64,000 bases of DNA from Ancalomicrobiaceae bacterium S20 (GTDB lineage Bacteria; Pseudomonadota; Alphaproteobacteria; Rhizobiales; Ancalomicrobiaceae), in NCBI GenBank assembly GCA_040269895.1, contig CP158568.1, positions 2,574,716 through 2,638,715 on the forward strand. Direction: 5' to 3'. Numbering within the stretch: the first letter of the stretch is position 1; the number at the start of each line of letters is the position of its first letter. Positions 19,959-30,240 of this stretch are shown here, one piece after another. The notes below the pieces were generated by a model, which saw only the letters and a list, made by a program, of their open reading frames with translations, had not been told where the DNA came from and searched no databases. Position numbers and translations under genes: made by a program.

Positions 19959-20558
19959 GTGAAGGCTCTCCTCACATTTTCGCGCGCGGTCGACCAGATC
20001 AACACGCGCGTCGGACAATGGCTCAGCTGGCTGATCGTGGTCGCCGTGCTGGTGTCGACCACCAACGCGATCATCCGCAAGCTCTTCGACGCGTCGTCGA
20101 ACTCCTGGCTCGAGCTGCAATGGGTGCTGTTCGGCGCCGTGTTCCTGCTCTGCTCGCCCTGGACCCTGATCCAGAACGAACACATCCGCATCGACATCGT
20201 GAACCAGCTTCTGCCGCGCGCCACGCGCAACTGGATCGACCTGATCGGCCACGTGCTGTTCCTGCTGCCGATGGCGCTGGTGATGACCTACACGTCGATC
20301 AATTTCTTCAGCCGCTCCTATGCCGCGAACGAGCAGTCCTTCTCCGCGGGCGGCCTGCCGCAGTGGCCGGCGAAGTTCCTGATCCTGCTCGGCTTCGCGG
20401 TGCTGACGGTCCAGGCCCTGTCCGAGATCGTCAAGCGTGTCGCGATCATGACCGGCGATCTCGAGGACACCCACGGCGGCGGCGGCCATCACGCCTCGGC
20501 CGAAGCCGAGGCCGAGCGCCTGCTGGCGGTTGCGAAGGCCGAAGCCGAGCGTCGCTGA
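19959..20558 (+). CDS. TRAP transporter small permease (DctQ/TakQ type)
   Basis: The four-helix small membrane subunit of a tripartite ATP-independent periplasmic transporter (199 residues). Hydrophobic helices lie near residues 20-40, 55-75, 92-112 and 135-155, with the family's WLELQWVLFGAVFLL and RIDIVNQLLP segments. The start is GTG 19959 with GGGAGG just upstream. The C-terminal tail is rich in Glu/Ala (AEAEAERLLAVAKAEAERR), longer than usual. The large permease follows after 78 bp. The matched binding protein, of the TakP type, is encoded on the opposite strand after the large subunit. Confidence 0.9.
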   Translation: MKALLTFSRAVDQINTRVGQWLSWLIVVAVLVSTTNAIIRKLFDASSNSWLELQWVLFGAVFLLCSPWTLIQNEHIRIDIVNQLLPRATRNWIDLIGHVLFLLPMALVMTYTSINFFSRSYAANEQSFSAGGLPQWPAKFLILLGFAVLTVQALSEIVKRVAIMTGDLEDTHGGGGHHASAEAEAERLLAVAKAEAERR

Positions 20559-20636
20559 CGCGATCCCGCTTCCGATTTCACGGCGCCCCGCCCGGCGGGG
20601 CCCCTCGTTCTTCTCCGAGCGTCCGGATCCTTTGCC

Positions 20637-22640
20637 ATGGCCGTCTTCATCGCCCACAACATCGCGCCGATCATGTTCGCGTCGCTGGTGGTGTTCCTGC
20701 TTCTCGGATACCCGGTGGCCTTCTCGCTGGCGGCTTGCGGTCTGTTCTATTTCATCGTCGGCGTCGAGCTGGCGCCGCTGTCGGCCGGCTCGATCAACCT
20801 GAGCTGGCCGCTCCTGCAGACGCTGCCCGAACGCATCTACGGCGTCATGAACAATGACGTGCTGCTGGCGATCCCGTTCTTCACCTTCATGGGGCTCGTG
20901 CTCGAACGATCGGGCATGGCCGAGGATCTGCTCGACACGATCGGCCAGCTGTTCGGCGGCGTGCGCGGCGGCCTCGCCTATGCGGTGATCTTCGTAGGCG
21001 CGCTGCTCGCCGCGACCACGGGCGTCGTCGCCGCGTCGGTCATCTCGATGGGCCTGATCTCGCTGCCGATCATGCTGCGCTACGGCTACGACCGCCGGGT
21101 CGCCTCGGGCGTCATCGCGGCCTCCGGCACGCTCGCGCAGATCATTCCGCCGTCGCTGGTGCTGATCGTCATGGCCGACCAGCTCGGCGCCGACGTCGGC
21201 GCCATGTACGAGGGCGCCTTCGTGCCGGGCCTCGTGCTCTCCGGCCTCTATGCCTTCTTCGTGTTCCTGACCACGATCTTCGCGCCCAAGGCCGTCCCCG
21301 GCCTGCCGCCGGAGGCGATCGGCTTCCAGGAACCGAACCCGGCCTTCGCCTCCAAGCTCGGCCGCATCAACGCGATCCTGCTGATCGCCGGCCTCGTCGC
21401 CTTCGTCGGCTGGTACGGTCCGGCGATCTGGAAGAGCATTCACGACGGCTTCACCATGGGGACGGCGGGCGGCTATGTTTCGGCGGGCCTGGAAGTGCTG
21501 GTCGTGATCTTCGCGCTTCGGCTCCTGTCGATCTTCATCCGCGTGCTGGCGACCGGCGACGATCGTCGCGGCCTCCTGTCGCTGATGACGCTCGTGGTCG
21601 TCGCCGGTGTGGTCGGCGTCGCTGTGGTCCAGCGTGCCGGCATCAAGGACGGCGCGGACTTCGTGATCCTGTCCATGTCGGTCGGCGTGACGTTCTCCTT
21701 CGTCGTCGCCTGCATCAACTGGCTGTCCAACCGGCTCACCGGCTTCCGCTTCCTGTCGCTGCTCGCCCAGCAGGTCACCTTCGTCATGGTGCCGCCGTTG
21801 GCGCTGATCTTCCTCGTGCTCGGCACGATCTTCATCGGCATCGCGACTCCGACCGAAGGCGGCGCCATGGGCGCGTCGGGCGCCATGCTGCTCGCTTTCG
21901 CCAAGCGGATGATCGACCGAGACCCGAGCCGGTTCAATTTCACCATCGTTCGGCAGGCGGCCGAGTCGACCGCCAAGCTCTCCGCCTTCGTGGTGTTCAT
22001 CCTGGTCGGCGCGCGCATATTCTCGCTGACCTTCTACGGGGTGAACGGCCACGTCTGGGTCGAGGAATACTTGCGTGCGCTGCCCGGCGGCCTCTACGGC
22101 TTCCTGATCGTCGTCAACCTCGCGGTGTTCCTGCTCGCGTTCTTCCTCGATTTCTTCGAGCTCGCCTTCATCGTGATCCCGCTCCTCAAACCGGCGGCGG
22201 AAAAGATCTTCATGATGGATCCGCAGGCGTTGGCAATCGCGCATTCTTTCGGGCTCAACACGCCCGAGGATATCGCCAAGACCATGATCATCTGGTTCGG
22301 CATCATGCTCGGCGTGAACATGCAGACCTCGTTCATGCACCCGCCGTTCGGCTTCGCACTGTTCTACCTGCGTTCGGTCGCCCCGAAGGCGCCCTACAAG
22401 GACAAGGTCACGGGCCGCACGATGGAGCCAGTCCGCACCGGACAGATCTACTGGGGTGCCGTGCCCTTCGTGATCATCCAGCTCATCATGGTGGCGCTGG
22501 TGATGGCGCTGCCGGGCCTCGTCATGTCACCGAAGCCGGTCGTCAACGTCGAGGACCAGAAGAAGGCGCTCGAGCAGTTCAACAACATCCCCGGCCTCGA
22601 CAACATGCAGCTCGACCTGGCGCCGCCGAAGTTCAACTGA
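20637..22640 (+). CDS. TRAP transporter large permease (DctM/TakM type)
   Basis: The transport channel subunit, driven by an ion gradient. It has 667 residues, against about 430 for simple DctM; the extra length is a middle block of additional helices and a loop (about residues 230-380) typical of the long TakM-like or carboxylate class. Family blocks include GVELAPLSAGSINLSW, NDVLLAIPFFTFMG, ATTGVVAASVISMGLISLP, the substrate-site ASGTLAQIIPPSLVLIV, and GIATPTEGGAMGASGA. It ends with helices and LDLAPPKFN. A strong bidirectional terminator separates it from the converging binding-protein gene. Confidence 0.93.
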   Translation: MAVFIAHNIAPIMFASLVVFLLLGYPVAFSLAACGLFYFIVGVELAPLSAGSINLSWPLLQTLPERIYGVMNNDVLLAIPFFTFMGLVLERSGMAEDLLDTIGQLFGGVRGGLAYAVIFVGALLAATTGVVAASVISMGLISLPIMLRYGYDRRVASGVIAASGTLAQIIPPSLVLIVMADQLGADVGAMYEGAFVPGLVLSGLYAFFVFLTTIFAPKAVPGLPPEAIGFQEPNPAFASKLGRINAILLIAGLVAFVGWYGPAIWKSIHDGFTMGTAGGYVSAGLEVLVVIFALRLLSIFIRVLATGDDRRGLLSLMTLVVVAGVVGVAVVQRAGIKDGADFVILSMSVGVTFSFVVACINWLSNRLTGFRFLSLLAQQVTFVMVPPLALIFLVLGTIFIGIATPTEGGAMGASGAMLLAFAKRMIDRDPSRFNFTIVRQAAESTAKLSAFVVFILVGARIFSLTFYGVNGHVWVEEYLRALPGGLYGFLIVVNLAVFLLAFFLDFFELAFIVIPLLKPAAEKIFMMDPQALAIAHSFGLNTPEDIAKTMIIWFGIMLGVNMQTSFMHPPFGFALFYLRSVAPKAPYKDKVTGRTMEPVRTGQIYWGAVPFVIIQLIMVALVMALPGLVMSPKPVVNVEDQKKALEQFNNIPGLDNMQLDLAPPKFN

Positions 22641-22686
22641 TGCGGACGGCGGGGCGTCGCCGTCCCGCCCACCACGGCCCAAACAA

Positions 22687-22714
22687 AAAGGCCCGGCGTC
22701 TCCGCCGGGCCTTT
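22687..22714. terminator. Bidirectional terminator between TRAP permease and binding-protein genes
   Basis: A perfect 12-bp stem (AAAGGCCCGGCG and complement) with loop TCTC, preceded by A-rich and followed by T-rich sequence, so it can stop transcripts from both converging genes. Confidence 0.85.
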
Positions 22715-22737
22715 CTCGTTCTTGCGTGTCGCTCGGA

Positions 22738-23979
<1,242 letters not shown>

Positions 23980-24049
23980 CTAGCATGCATTTTTCACGGA
24001 TCCAAGACATTCCCCGTGACTTGGCCGCTACAGTGCGGTCAGGCCGGCG

Positions 24050-24682
24050 TCAGGCCGCACCGGTTCGGCCCGGGTCCGCTTTCCCCAACGTTCCGATGGC
24101 GCGCTCGGCGGCCGCGAGATCCTCGGGCGTGTTGACGTTGAAGAACGGGTCGACGCCTTCCGCCGCCTCGAAGGGCACGAAGACATGGCGATGACGTGCG
24201 ATCCAGGCGAGCAGCGCCCGCGCTGCGCCGGCGCGGAGGTCGCGGTCGAGCCCATCGGCGAGTTCGACCGGATAGGCCGCCACGGCCTGATGGGTCGCGC
24301 CCGCATGGGCGGCGACGGCGATGGTGCCCGGAGCCGCATCGGCGAGTGCGGCGGCAAAGCGGGACACGAGATCGCGCGGCAGGAACGGCGTATCCCCCGC
24401 CGCCGAGACGACCCAGCGCGCGGTCGGCCGATTGTCCCGGGCCCAGGCGAGACCGGCGAGGACGCCGGCGAGCGGCCCCGGATGACCGGCAACCGTATCG
24501 GCCACGACGGGCAGGCCGTAGTCCGCGAACCGCTCGGGCGCGCCGTTGGCATTGAGCACCAGCGCGCCGACCTGCGGCGCCAGCCGCTCGATCACATGAT
24601 CGAGCATCGGCCGGCCGGCGATCGGCAGCAGCGGCTTGTCGCCGCCGCCCATGCGCCGGGCGAGGCCGCCGGCGAGCACCAC
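24050..24682 (-). CDS. mobA: Molybdenum cofactor guanylyltransferase MobA
   Basis: Attaches GMP to molybdopterin to make the guanine-dinucleotide cofactor used by DMSO-reductase-family enzymes such as formate dehydrogenase. The nucleotide-binding signature LAGG-x3-RRMGGGDK is at the N-terminus, then PGPLAGVLAGL and the metal-binding AAGDTPFLP; the C-terminal region has FFNVNTPEDL. Length 210 residues. The start is GTG 24682; no ATG fits and the spacing from the upstream CGGAGG is long (about 20 nt), so the exact start is uncertain. It begins 32 bp after the stop of the binding-protein gene on the same strand. Confidence 0.9.
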   Translation of the reverse strand: MVLAGGLARRMGGGDKPLLPIAGRPMLDHVIERLAPQVGALVLNANGAPERFADYGLPVVADTVAGHPGPLAGVLAGLAWARDNRPTARWVVSAAGDTPFLPRDLVSRFAAALADAAPGTIAVAAHAGATHQAVAAYPVELADGLDRDLRAGAARALLAWIARHRHVFVPFEAAEGVDPFFNVNTPEDLAAAERAIGTLGKADPGRTGAA

Positions 24683-24714
24683 GCCAACGAATGCGCCGCG
24701 CAGGACCGCCTCCG

Positions 24715-25506
24715 TCAGTAGAGTGAAAACGCGAAATATTTCCGCGTGATCCGCTCATGCGTCCCATCACGGACGATATCGGAGATCGCCTTGTCGAGCT
24801 GCGCTTTGAGATCCTTGTCCTCCTTACGGAGGGCGATGCCGACGCCCTCGCCGAAGTAGCGCGCGTCCTTGATCTCCGGCAGCACGAACCGGCAGCAGTC
24901 GGCCGTCGCGCCGCGCTCGAGCCAATCGTAGAGCGTGACGCTGTCGCCGAGAACGCCGTCGAGACGGCCGGCGGCGAGGTCCGCCGCCGCCGCGGCTTCG
25001 GTCGGGTAGGTCTTCACCGTGGCGCCTTTCGGAGCGAACTGGTCGCGCAGATAGATCGCATAGGTCGTGTTCGCCTGGACACCGATGCTGCGGCCCTTCC
25101 AGAGCGCGGGGTCGGAGCCCGTGGCAGCGTCCTTGCCCGCGAGCAGGACCACGGGCTTGTCGTAGTACTTGGCCGTGAAATCGACCGTGCGCCTGCGCTC
25201 GTCGGTGATCGCCATCGAGGCGGCGATCGCATCGATCTTCTTGGCCAGCAGCGCCGGGATCAGCGCGTCCCAGTCGAGCACCACGAACTCGCACTCGGCC
25301 TTCATGCGATCGCAGAGCGCGCGGGCGACATCGATGTCGAAGCCCTGCAAGGCGCGATCGTCGCCGAGACCGTTGAACGGCGGGTAGTCGCCGGCCGCAG
25401 CGAAGCGGATCTTCTTCCACTCGCGGGCGTCGGCCGGCACCGGCGCGACCGCCACGCCGACGACGGCGGCGACGAGCAGGGCGAGGGCGGCGAGAAGGCG
25501 CGGCAT
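24715..25506 (-). CDS. Amino-acid-type ABC substrate-binding protein
   Basis: A periplasmic binding protein of the family 3 (polar amino acid) type, 263 residues. Signal peptide residues 1-27 (ALALLVAAVVGVAVAPVPADA). Family marks: RFAAAGDYPPFNG, QGFDIDVARALCDRM, IDAIAASMAITDERR, SIGVQANTTYAIYL and the closing KYFAFSLY. No permease or ATPase gene is adjacent, so it is an orphan subunit or works with a remote transporter. Ligand cannot be named, though lysine/arginine/ornithine-type members are closest in feel. mobA follows directly. Confidence 0.88.
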   Translation of the reverse strand: MPRLLAALALLVAAVVGVAVAPVPADAREWKKIRFAAAGDYPPFNGLGDDRALQGFDIDVARALCDRMKAECEFVVLDWDALIPALLAKKIDAIAASMAITDERRRTVDFTAKYYDKPVVLLAGKDAATGSDPALWKGRSIGVQANTTYAIYLRDQFAPKGATVKTYPTEAAAAADLAAGRLDGVLGDSVTLYDWLERGATADCCRFVLPEIKDARYFGEGVGIALRKEDKDLKAQLDKAISDIVRDGTHERITRKYFAFSLY

Positions 25507-25688
25507 GGGACGATGCTCTCCCCGGAGATCGACGAAGGACGGCGTTTAACGACAGGCTACAGGCGACAGGCGGCCAATGCCGTCTGCGATAGCACGTTTC
25601 GCCGGCCGACACCCGTCTCCGCCGGCTTGCGAGCACGGCCGTCGCCAGCCCCCGGCGGCCTTCCGCGATGGCGTCGAGAGGCCGGACC

Positions 25689-25713
25689 AATTTCGAAAAT
25701 TTTACGCGAAATT
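25689..25713. promoter_or_regulatory. AT-rich inverted repeat upstream of the PBP-GGDEF operon
   Basis: AATTTCG (25689-25695) and CGAAATT (25707-25713), 11 bp apart, in the only AT-rich part of the 269-bp spacer and 63 bp before the next start. A candidate operator or part of the promoter; no regulator is known. Confidence 0.3.
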
Positions 25714-25775
25714 TCCTTTGTTTGTTCGATCAAATTTATCCGTTGTCCCGCGATTGTCGCCATGGAGGTTGGATC

Positions 25776-26936
25776 ATGTCCGGTGTTTCGAGACGTGCCT
25801 TGCTTGGCGCTGCAGTCGCTGCGTTCGCCGCGCGCCCGTTCCGGGCAGCGCGCGCCGCAGAACGTCCGGCCGTGACCTTCGTCAACCCCGGCAAGACTGG
25901 TGAAGTGTTCTGGGACATGGTCTCGGCGACCATGCGCGCAGCCGCCGCACAGCTCGACATCGACCTCGAAATCCTGACCGCCGAGCGCGACCGGATCCGC
26001 ATGCGCGACCTAGGCGTCGCGGCGGCATCGCGGGCGACGCGTCCCGACTACCTGATCGTCGTCAACGAGGATCTCGCTGCGACCGACATCGTGATCGCAG
26101 CGGAACGCCATGGCGTCGCCACGCTGGTCGTCTCGAACCCGCTGACGCCCGAGCAGGAAGCGGAGGTGTCCCGCACCGGTTCGGCATCGGCCGATCCGAC
26201 CAGCTACAGGATCGGCAGCCTGCTGCCCGATCACGCCGGCGCCGGCGCCCGAATGGGCGCGGCGCTGGTGGCCGCGGCGCGCCGGCTCGGCCTCGCCGAC
26301 CGCGACGGCCGCATCCACATGCTCGCGATCGGCGGCAATGACGTGACGCCGGCGAGCGTGCAGCGTCTCACGGGCCTTCGTCGCGCCCTCGCCGGCACGC
26401 CGGACGTGACGCTGGACCGGATCGTCAATGCCGAATGGAACGGCGCGCAGGCGGAGGCGATCACCCGCGGCTATCTCGAATGGAGCCGCCGTGCCGGCAC
26501 CCGACCGGGGGCGATCTGGGCCGCCAACGACCCGATGGCGCTCGGCGCCCTCGCCGCACTGGAAGAGACCGGCCGCATCGGCGGCAAGGACTGCGTCGTC
26601 GCCGGCCTGAACTGGTCCCGGCTGGCGATCGAGAGCATCAAGACCGGCCGGATGGTGATGACCGACGGCGGCCACTTCTTTCTGGGAGGCTTCGCGATCG
26701 TCATGGTGCGCGACCATTACGACGGCTCGCGCGCGCCCGCGCCGAGCCGCATCGTCCAATGCGCCATGGCGCCGCTCGACGCCGAAAGCGTGCGCCGCTA
26801 CGAGGCGGCCTTTCCGCGAGACCAGTTCGACAATGTCGATTTCAACCGGTTCCGACGCAACGACGGTGCGGGCTCGTCCTACGCCTTCGACGTGGCGACG
26901 GTGTTCTCGAGCCTGAAGTCCGGCGGGGGGCTCTGA
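25776..26936 (+). CDS. Periplasmic sugar-binding-type protein, coupled to GGDEF-EAL gene
   Basis: A 386-residue periplasmic binding protein of the LacI/ribose-binding fold (family 1), with a twin-arginine-like signal peptide (SRRALLGAAVAAFAARP). The fold is shown by VTFVNPGKTGEVFWDMV, IAAERHGVATLVVSNPL, GSLLPDHAGAGARMGAAL, WAANDPMALGALAALEETG and CVVAGLNWS. ATG 25776 has a strong GGAGG site. Its TGA overlaps the ATG of the membrane GGDEF-EAL gene by one base, so the two are translationally coupled. No transporter genes follow, so it probably acts as a sensor that feeds the second protein, much as LuxP or similar proteins feed their kinases (inference). Ligand unknown. Confidence 0.85.
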   Translation: MSGVSRRALLGAAVAAFAARPFRAARAAERPAVTFVNPGKTGEVFWDMVSATMRAAAAQLDIDLEILTAERDRIRMRDLGVAAASRATRPDYLIVVNEDLAATDIVIAAERHGVATLVVSNPLTPEQEAEVSRTGSASADPTSYRIGSLLPDHAGAGARMGAALVAAARRLGLADRDGRIHMLAIGGNDVTPASVQRLTGLRRALAGTPDVTLDRIVNAEWNGAQAEAITRGYLEWSRRAGTRPGAIWAANDPMALGALAALEETGRIGGKDCVVAGLNWSRLAIESIKTGRMVMTDGGHFFLGGFAIVMVRDHYDGSRAPAPSRIVQCAMAPLDAESVRRYEAAFPRDQFDNVDFNRFRRNDGAGSSYAFDVATVFSSLKSGGGL

Positions 26937-29392
26937 TGGGCGTGTTCGCATCGGCCATGCAGAGGCTCGAGGCGCTGAAGCGCCAGCCGCGGTTCCCGTT
27001 CCAGTGGAAACGCTCGTATCAGACCTTTTTCATGGCCGTGACGCTGCCAGTGCTGGTGGCCCTGAACGTCGCCTCCGCCTTCGTGACGGGCTACAAGCTC
27101 CACGGCATCATCGACGAGGAGATCGTCGGCAAGGTTCAGGCCTATCGCAACACGCTGCCCGGCCAGATCGGCGAACCGATGTGGTCGTTCCGCTACGACC
27201 GTGTCGAGATGGCGCTCGGCCGCTATGCCATGGATCCGGACGTCATCTCGATCACGGTGCGCGACGACAGCGGTGCCGAGGTCGCGTCGATCAAAGGCCC
27301 CGCACAGTTCGAAAACGTCGAGCGGATCGTCGATCCCATCGGGTACGAGAACGGCAATGTCAGCCGGTCGGTCGGCACGATCGAATACGCCTTCTCCCAC
27401 CGGCGCTCGAACGACCAGATCCTCTATCGCACCATCGAAATGTCGGGCCTGCGCCTCTCGATAGCGTTCATTTTCATCGCAGCGATCATCTACCTGAACC
27501 GCGCCAAGGTTGTGAAACCGCTGTCCAAGCTCGAAAAGGCCATGGCCGAGAGCGAGGCGGACGGCACGAAGCATCTGGTCGCGTGGTCGTCCGACGACGA
27601 GGTCGGCCGCACCATCGCGGCCTTCAACAACATGCAGCGCCGGCTGGAGGAAGCCGAGCGGCGCCGGCAGGAGACGAACGCGCGCCTCGACCGTCTCTAC
27701 AACGGCACGCCGGCGCTGCTGCATTCGGTCGACCGCTACGGCGTGCTGGTGCACGTATCGGAATATTGGCTGATCGAGACGGGCTACGCCCGCGAAGAGG
27801 TGATCGGGCGTCCGCTCGACGAATTCCTGACCGCCGAGAGCGCGCTCGCCTATCATCGGCGCATCCTGCCGCGGTTCCTGGAAACCGGGATCACCGACGA
27901 CGAGCCGTTGCGGCTCGTCTGCCGGTCGGGTGCGGTCAAGGACGTGCTGCTCGCCGAGATCGTCGACGAGGCCGCCCCCGAGGGCGCATTGTCGCTGTCG
28001 GTGATGACCGACATCTCGGAGATCAAGGCGGCGGAGCGCGAACTGCACCGGATCGCCTGGATCGATCCGGTCAGCGATCTCTACAATCGCCGCGGCTTCC
28101 TCGATGCGGTCGACGACCAGATCGCCGCGCTGCAGGAGCGCACGGAAGAGGCGCTGGTCTTCTATCTCGACCTCGATCGGTTCAAGCGGGTCAACGACAC
28201 GTTTGGACATGCGGCCGGCGACCAGTTGCTCAGGGCGATCGGCACGCGGCTCAAGACGACCTTCGGCGCTCAGGCCCTTGTCGGCCGGCTCGGCGGCGAC
28301 GAATTCGCCGCCTTCGTACCGGCCGCGACGCTCGAGGCGGACATCTGCACCGTGGTCGGTCGGGCGCTCGACGGCATCCGGGCGCCGGTCGAGATCGATT
28401 CGATCACGATCGAGCCCTCGGGCAGCATCGGCGTCGCGCGCTACCCGGTCGACGGACGGTCGGCGGAGGATCTGCTGCTCGCCGCCGACATCGCGCTCTA
28501 CCGGGCGAAGAACGACGGCCGCGACCGCGCCTACACCTTCGACCATGGCCTCGCCGCCGAGGTCGCGCAGCGGCGCGCGCGGGAGACCGACGTGCGCCAG
28601 GGCATTGCACACGGCTGGTTCGAATTGTTCATCCAACCGATCGTCCGGCTCGCCGACGGCAGAATCGTCGGTGGCGAGGCGCTGGTGCGGCTCAGGCACC
28701 CGGAAAAGGGCTTGATCTCGCCGGGCGAGTTCATCCCGGCGGCCGAAGAGACCGGACTGATCCGGCCGCTCGGACGCCTGATCCTCAGCGAAGCGGTGCG
28801 CAAGATCCCGGCGCTCGCGGCGGCGAACGGCGGCAGTTTCTACCTGTCGGTCAATCTGTCAGGTAGCCAAGTTACGGACACGCTGCCGGAATATCTCGAG
28901 CAGCTGTTGACCGAGAACGGCGTGCCGGCCTCGCAGCTCGTGCTCGAGATCATGGAAACCGCGCTGCTCGACGACGCCGAGAAGGTCAACCGCATCCTGT
29001 CGCGCGTCTCCGCGCTCGGCATCCGCTTCGCGCTCGACGATTTCGGCACCGGCTTCTCGTCGCTCAACTATGTGAACCGCTTCCCCGTCGACATCATCAA
29101 GATCGACCGGTCGTTCACCCGCCGGCTGACCGAGGATTCCCACGAGGCGGCCCGTGTCCGCGCACTCGTGACGACCTCGGTCACGCTCGGCCGAGAGCTC
29201 GGCCTCGGCCTCGTCGCCGAAGGCATCGAGCAGGCCGCGGAATTCGATCGCAGCGTGGAGCTCGGTATGGAATATGGCCAGGGCTACCTTTTCTCGCCGC
29301 CGCTGCCGCATGACGCCTTCCTAGAGCTCGCCCGCGCGAACGCCGGAGCGCGAACCGAGGCCCCGCCCGCCGCGCGAGCGATGTCGGCCTGA
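26936..29392 (+). CDS. Membrane cyclic-di-GMP enzyme: periplasmic sensor, HAMP, PAS, GGDEF, EAL
   Basis: An 818-residue signalling protein that makes and/or breaks cyclic di-GMP. Order: membrane helix near residues 30-55, a periplasmic sensor region (about 55-175), second helix (about 175-195), HAMP (KVVKPLSKLEKAMAES), PAS (about 250-370), GGDEF with an intact RLGGDEF (GGDEF at 453-457) and EAL with EALVRLRHP (about 581), NLSGSQV, LEIMETALL and LDDFGTGFSSL. Both catalytic domains look active by motif. Coupled by a one-base overlap to the upstream periplasmic binding protein, which it presumably senses. Which activity dominates cannot be told. Confidence 0.93.
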   Translation: MGVFASAMQRLEALKRQPRFPFQWKRSYQTFFMAVTLPVLVALNVASAFVTGYKLHGIIDEEIVGKVQAYRNTLPGQIGEPMWSFRYDRVEMALGRYAMDPDVISITVRDDSGAEVASIKGPAQFENVERIVDPIGYENGNVSRSVGTIEYAFSHRRSNDQILYRTIEMSGLRLSIAFIFIAAIIYLNRAKVVKPLSKLEKAMAESEADGTKHLVAWSSDDEVGRTIAAFNNMQRRLEEAERRRQETNARLDRLYNGTPALLHSVDRYGVLVHVSEYWLIETGYAREEVIGRPLDEFLTAESALAYHRRILPRFLETGITDDEPLRLVCRSGAVKDVLLAEIVDEAAPEGALSLSVMTDISEIKAAERELHRIAWIDPVSDLYNRRGFLDAVDDQIAALQERTEEALVFYLDLDRFKRVNDTFGHAAGDQLLRAIGTRLKTTFGAQALVGRLGGDEFAAFVPAATLEADICTVVGRALDGIRAPVEIDSITIEPSGSIGVARYPVDGRSAEDLLLAADIALYRAKNDGRDRAYTFDHGLAAEVAQRRARETDVRQGIAHGWFELFIQPIVRLADGRIVGGEALVRLRHPEKGLISPGEFIPAAEETGLIRPLGRLILSEAVRKIPALAAANGGSFYLSVNLSGSQVTDTLPEYLEQLLTENGVPASQLVLEIMETALLDDAEKVNRILSRVSALGIRFALDDFGTGFSSLNYVNRFPVDIIKIDRSFTRRLTEDSHEAARVRALVTTSVTLGRELGLGLVAEGIEQAAEFDRSVELGMEYGQGYLFSPPLPHDAFLELARANAGARTEAPPAARAMSA

Positions 29393-29490
29393 TACGCCCT
29401 GGATTGCAGTAATCCCCCTTCTCACCATTCAGAATTGCGCCGCCGCGCGATCTGCGGAAAGATGGCCTGCTCGCAAGGGAGGGTCACGCC

Positions 29491-30162
29491 GTGCCGCAGG
29501 ACAGCCAGCGCCAGATCGCCATCGACGACCTACGTCCGACCCAGCTCAGCGTCGGATACATCGAGGTCGACAAGCGCGTCGCCAAGATCAAGGCGATGAG
29601 CCCGGACAAGCTCGAGGCCTATCTCGACAAGAAGGCCGTGCCGGTCGTCAAGGGACCGGATCATGAGTATTACCTCACCGACCACCATCACCTGTGCTGC
29701 GCGCTGATCAAGGCCGGACAGAAGTCGGTTCGGATCGGCGAGGTGCGCGACTATTCGGATGTGGCCAAGGACGGCTTCTGGCCGAAGATGCGCGCCGACG
29801 GCTTCTGCTGGCCGATCGACGAGCACGGCAATCTTCGCCCCTATGCCGCGATCCCGCGTCGCTTCGAGGACATGACCAACAACGTCTGGCGCGACCTCGC
29901 GCGCGAGGTGCGCGACGTCGCCTTCACCGACGAGGATACGCCGTTCCAGGAGTTCATGTGGGGCGACTATTTCCGCACCTTCATGAGCGAGCGGCTGATC
30001 GGGCTCGCCTGGGATGCGGCCGTCGAGCTGGCGACCAAGGTCGCCGCGCTCGACGAGGCGCAGGACCTGCCCGGCTACGTCGGCAGTGCAGCCGGGGATC
30101 GCAAGAAGGTGCGCCAGCTCGCCAAGGACCGCGGTCTCGACCGCGAAGACAGCGACAGCTGA
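29491..30162 (+). CDS. ParB-like nuclease-fold protein (ParBc_2 type)
   Basis: A 223-residue protein of the ParB/Srx-like family found as a solo domain in many proteobacteria. The start region IAIDDLRPTQLSVGYIEVDKRVAKI and the HHH-containing block YYLTDHHHLCCALIKAG are the visible family marks. No helix-turn-helix for parS binding is seen, so it is not the chromosome-partitioning ParB. GTG 29491 follows GGGAGGG. It stands alone 98 bp after the GGDEF-EAL gene, same strand, possibly the last gene of that unit. Function unknown. Confidence 0.75.
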   Translation: MPQDSQRQIAIDDLRPTQLSVGYIEVDKRVAKIKAMSPDKLEAYLDKKAVPVVKGPDHEYYLTDHHHLCCALIKAGQKSVRIGEVRDYSDVAKDGFWPKMRADGFCWPIDEHGNLRPYAAIPRRFEDMTNNVWRDLAREVRDVAFTDEDTPFQEFMWGDYFRTFMSERLIGLAWDAAVELATKVAALDEAQDLPGYVGSAAGDRKKVRQLAKDRGLDREDSDS

Positions 30163-30240
30163 GGACGCCCGAGGCTTCTACCGGCGGATCGGTGTCGCGG
30201 CGCGGGGCTTCCCGTGCGCCACGCCGCCCCGATCTCTGCC

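Noticed and set aside
19878-22340. 820-codon open frame on the - strand
   Set aside because: Antisense to the TRAP permease genes; His/Glu/Arg/Asp-rich with no domain, a usual artefact of high-GC DNA.
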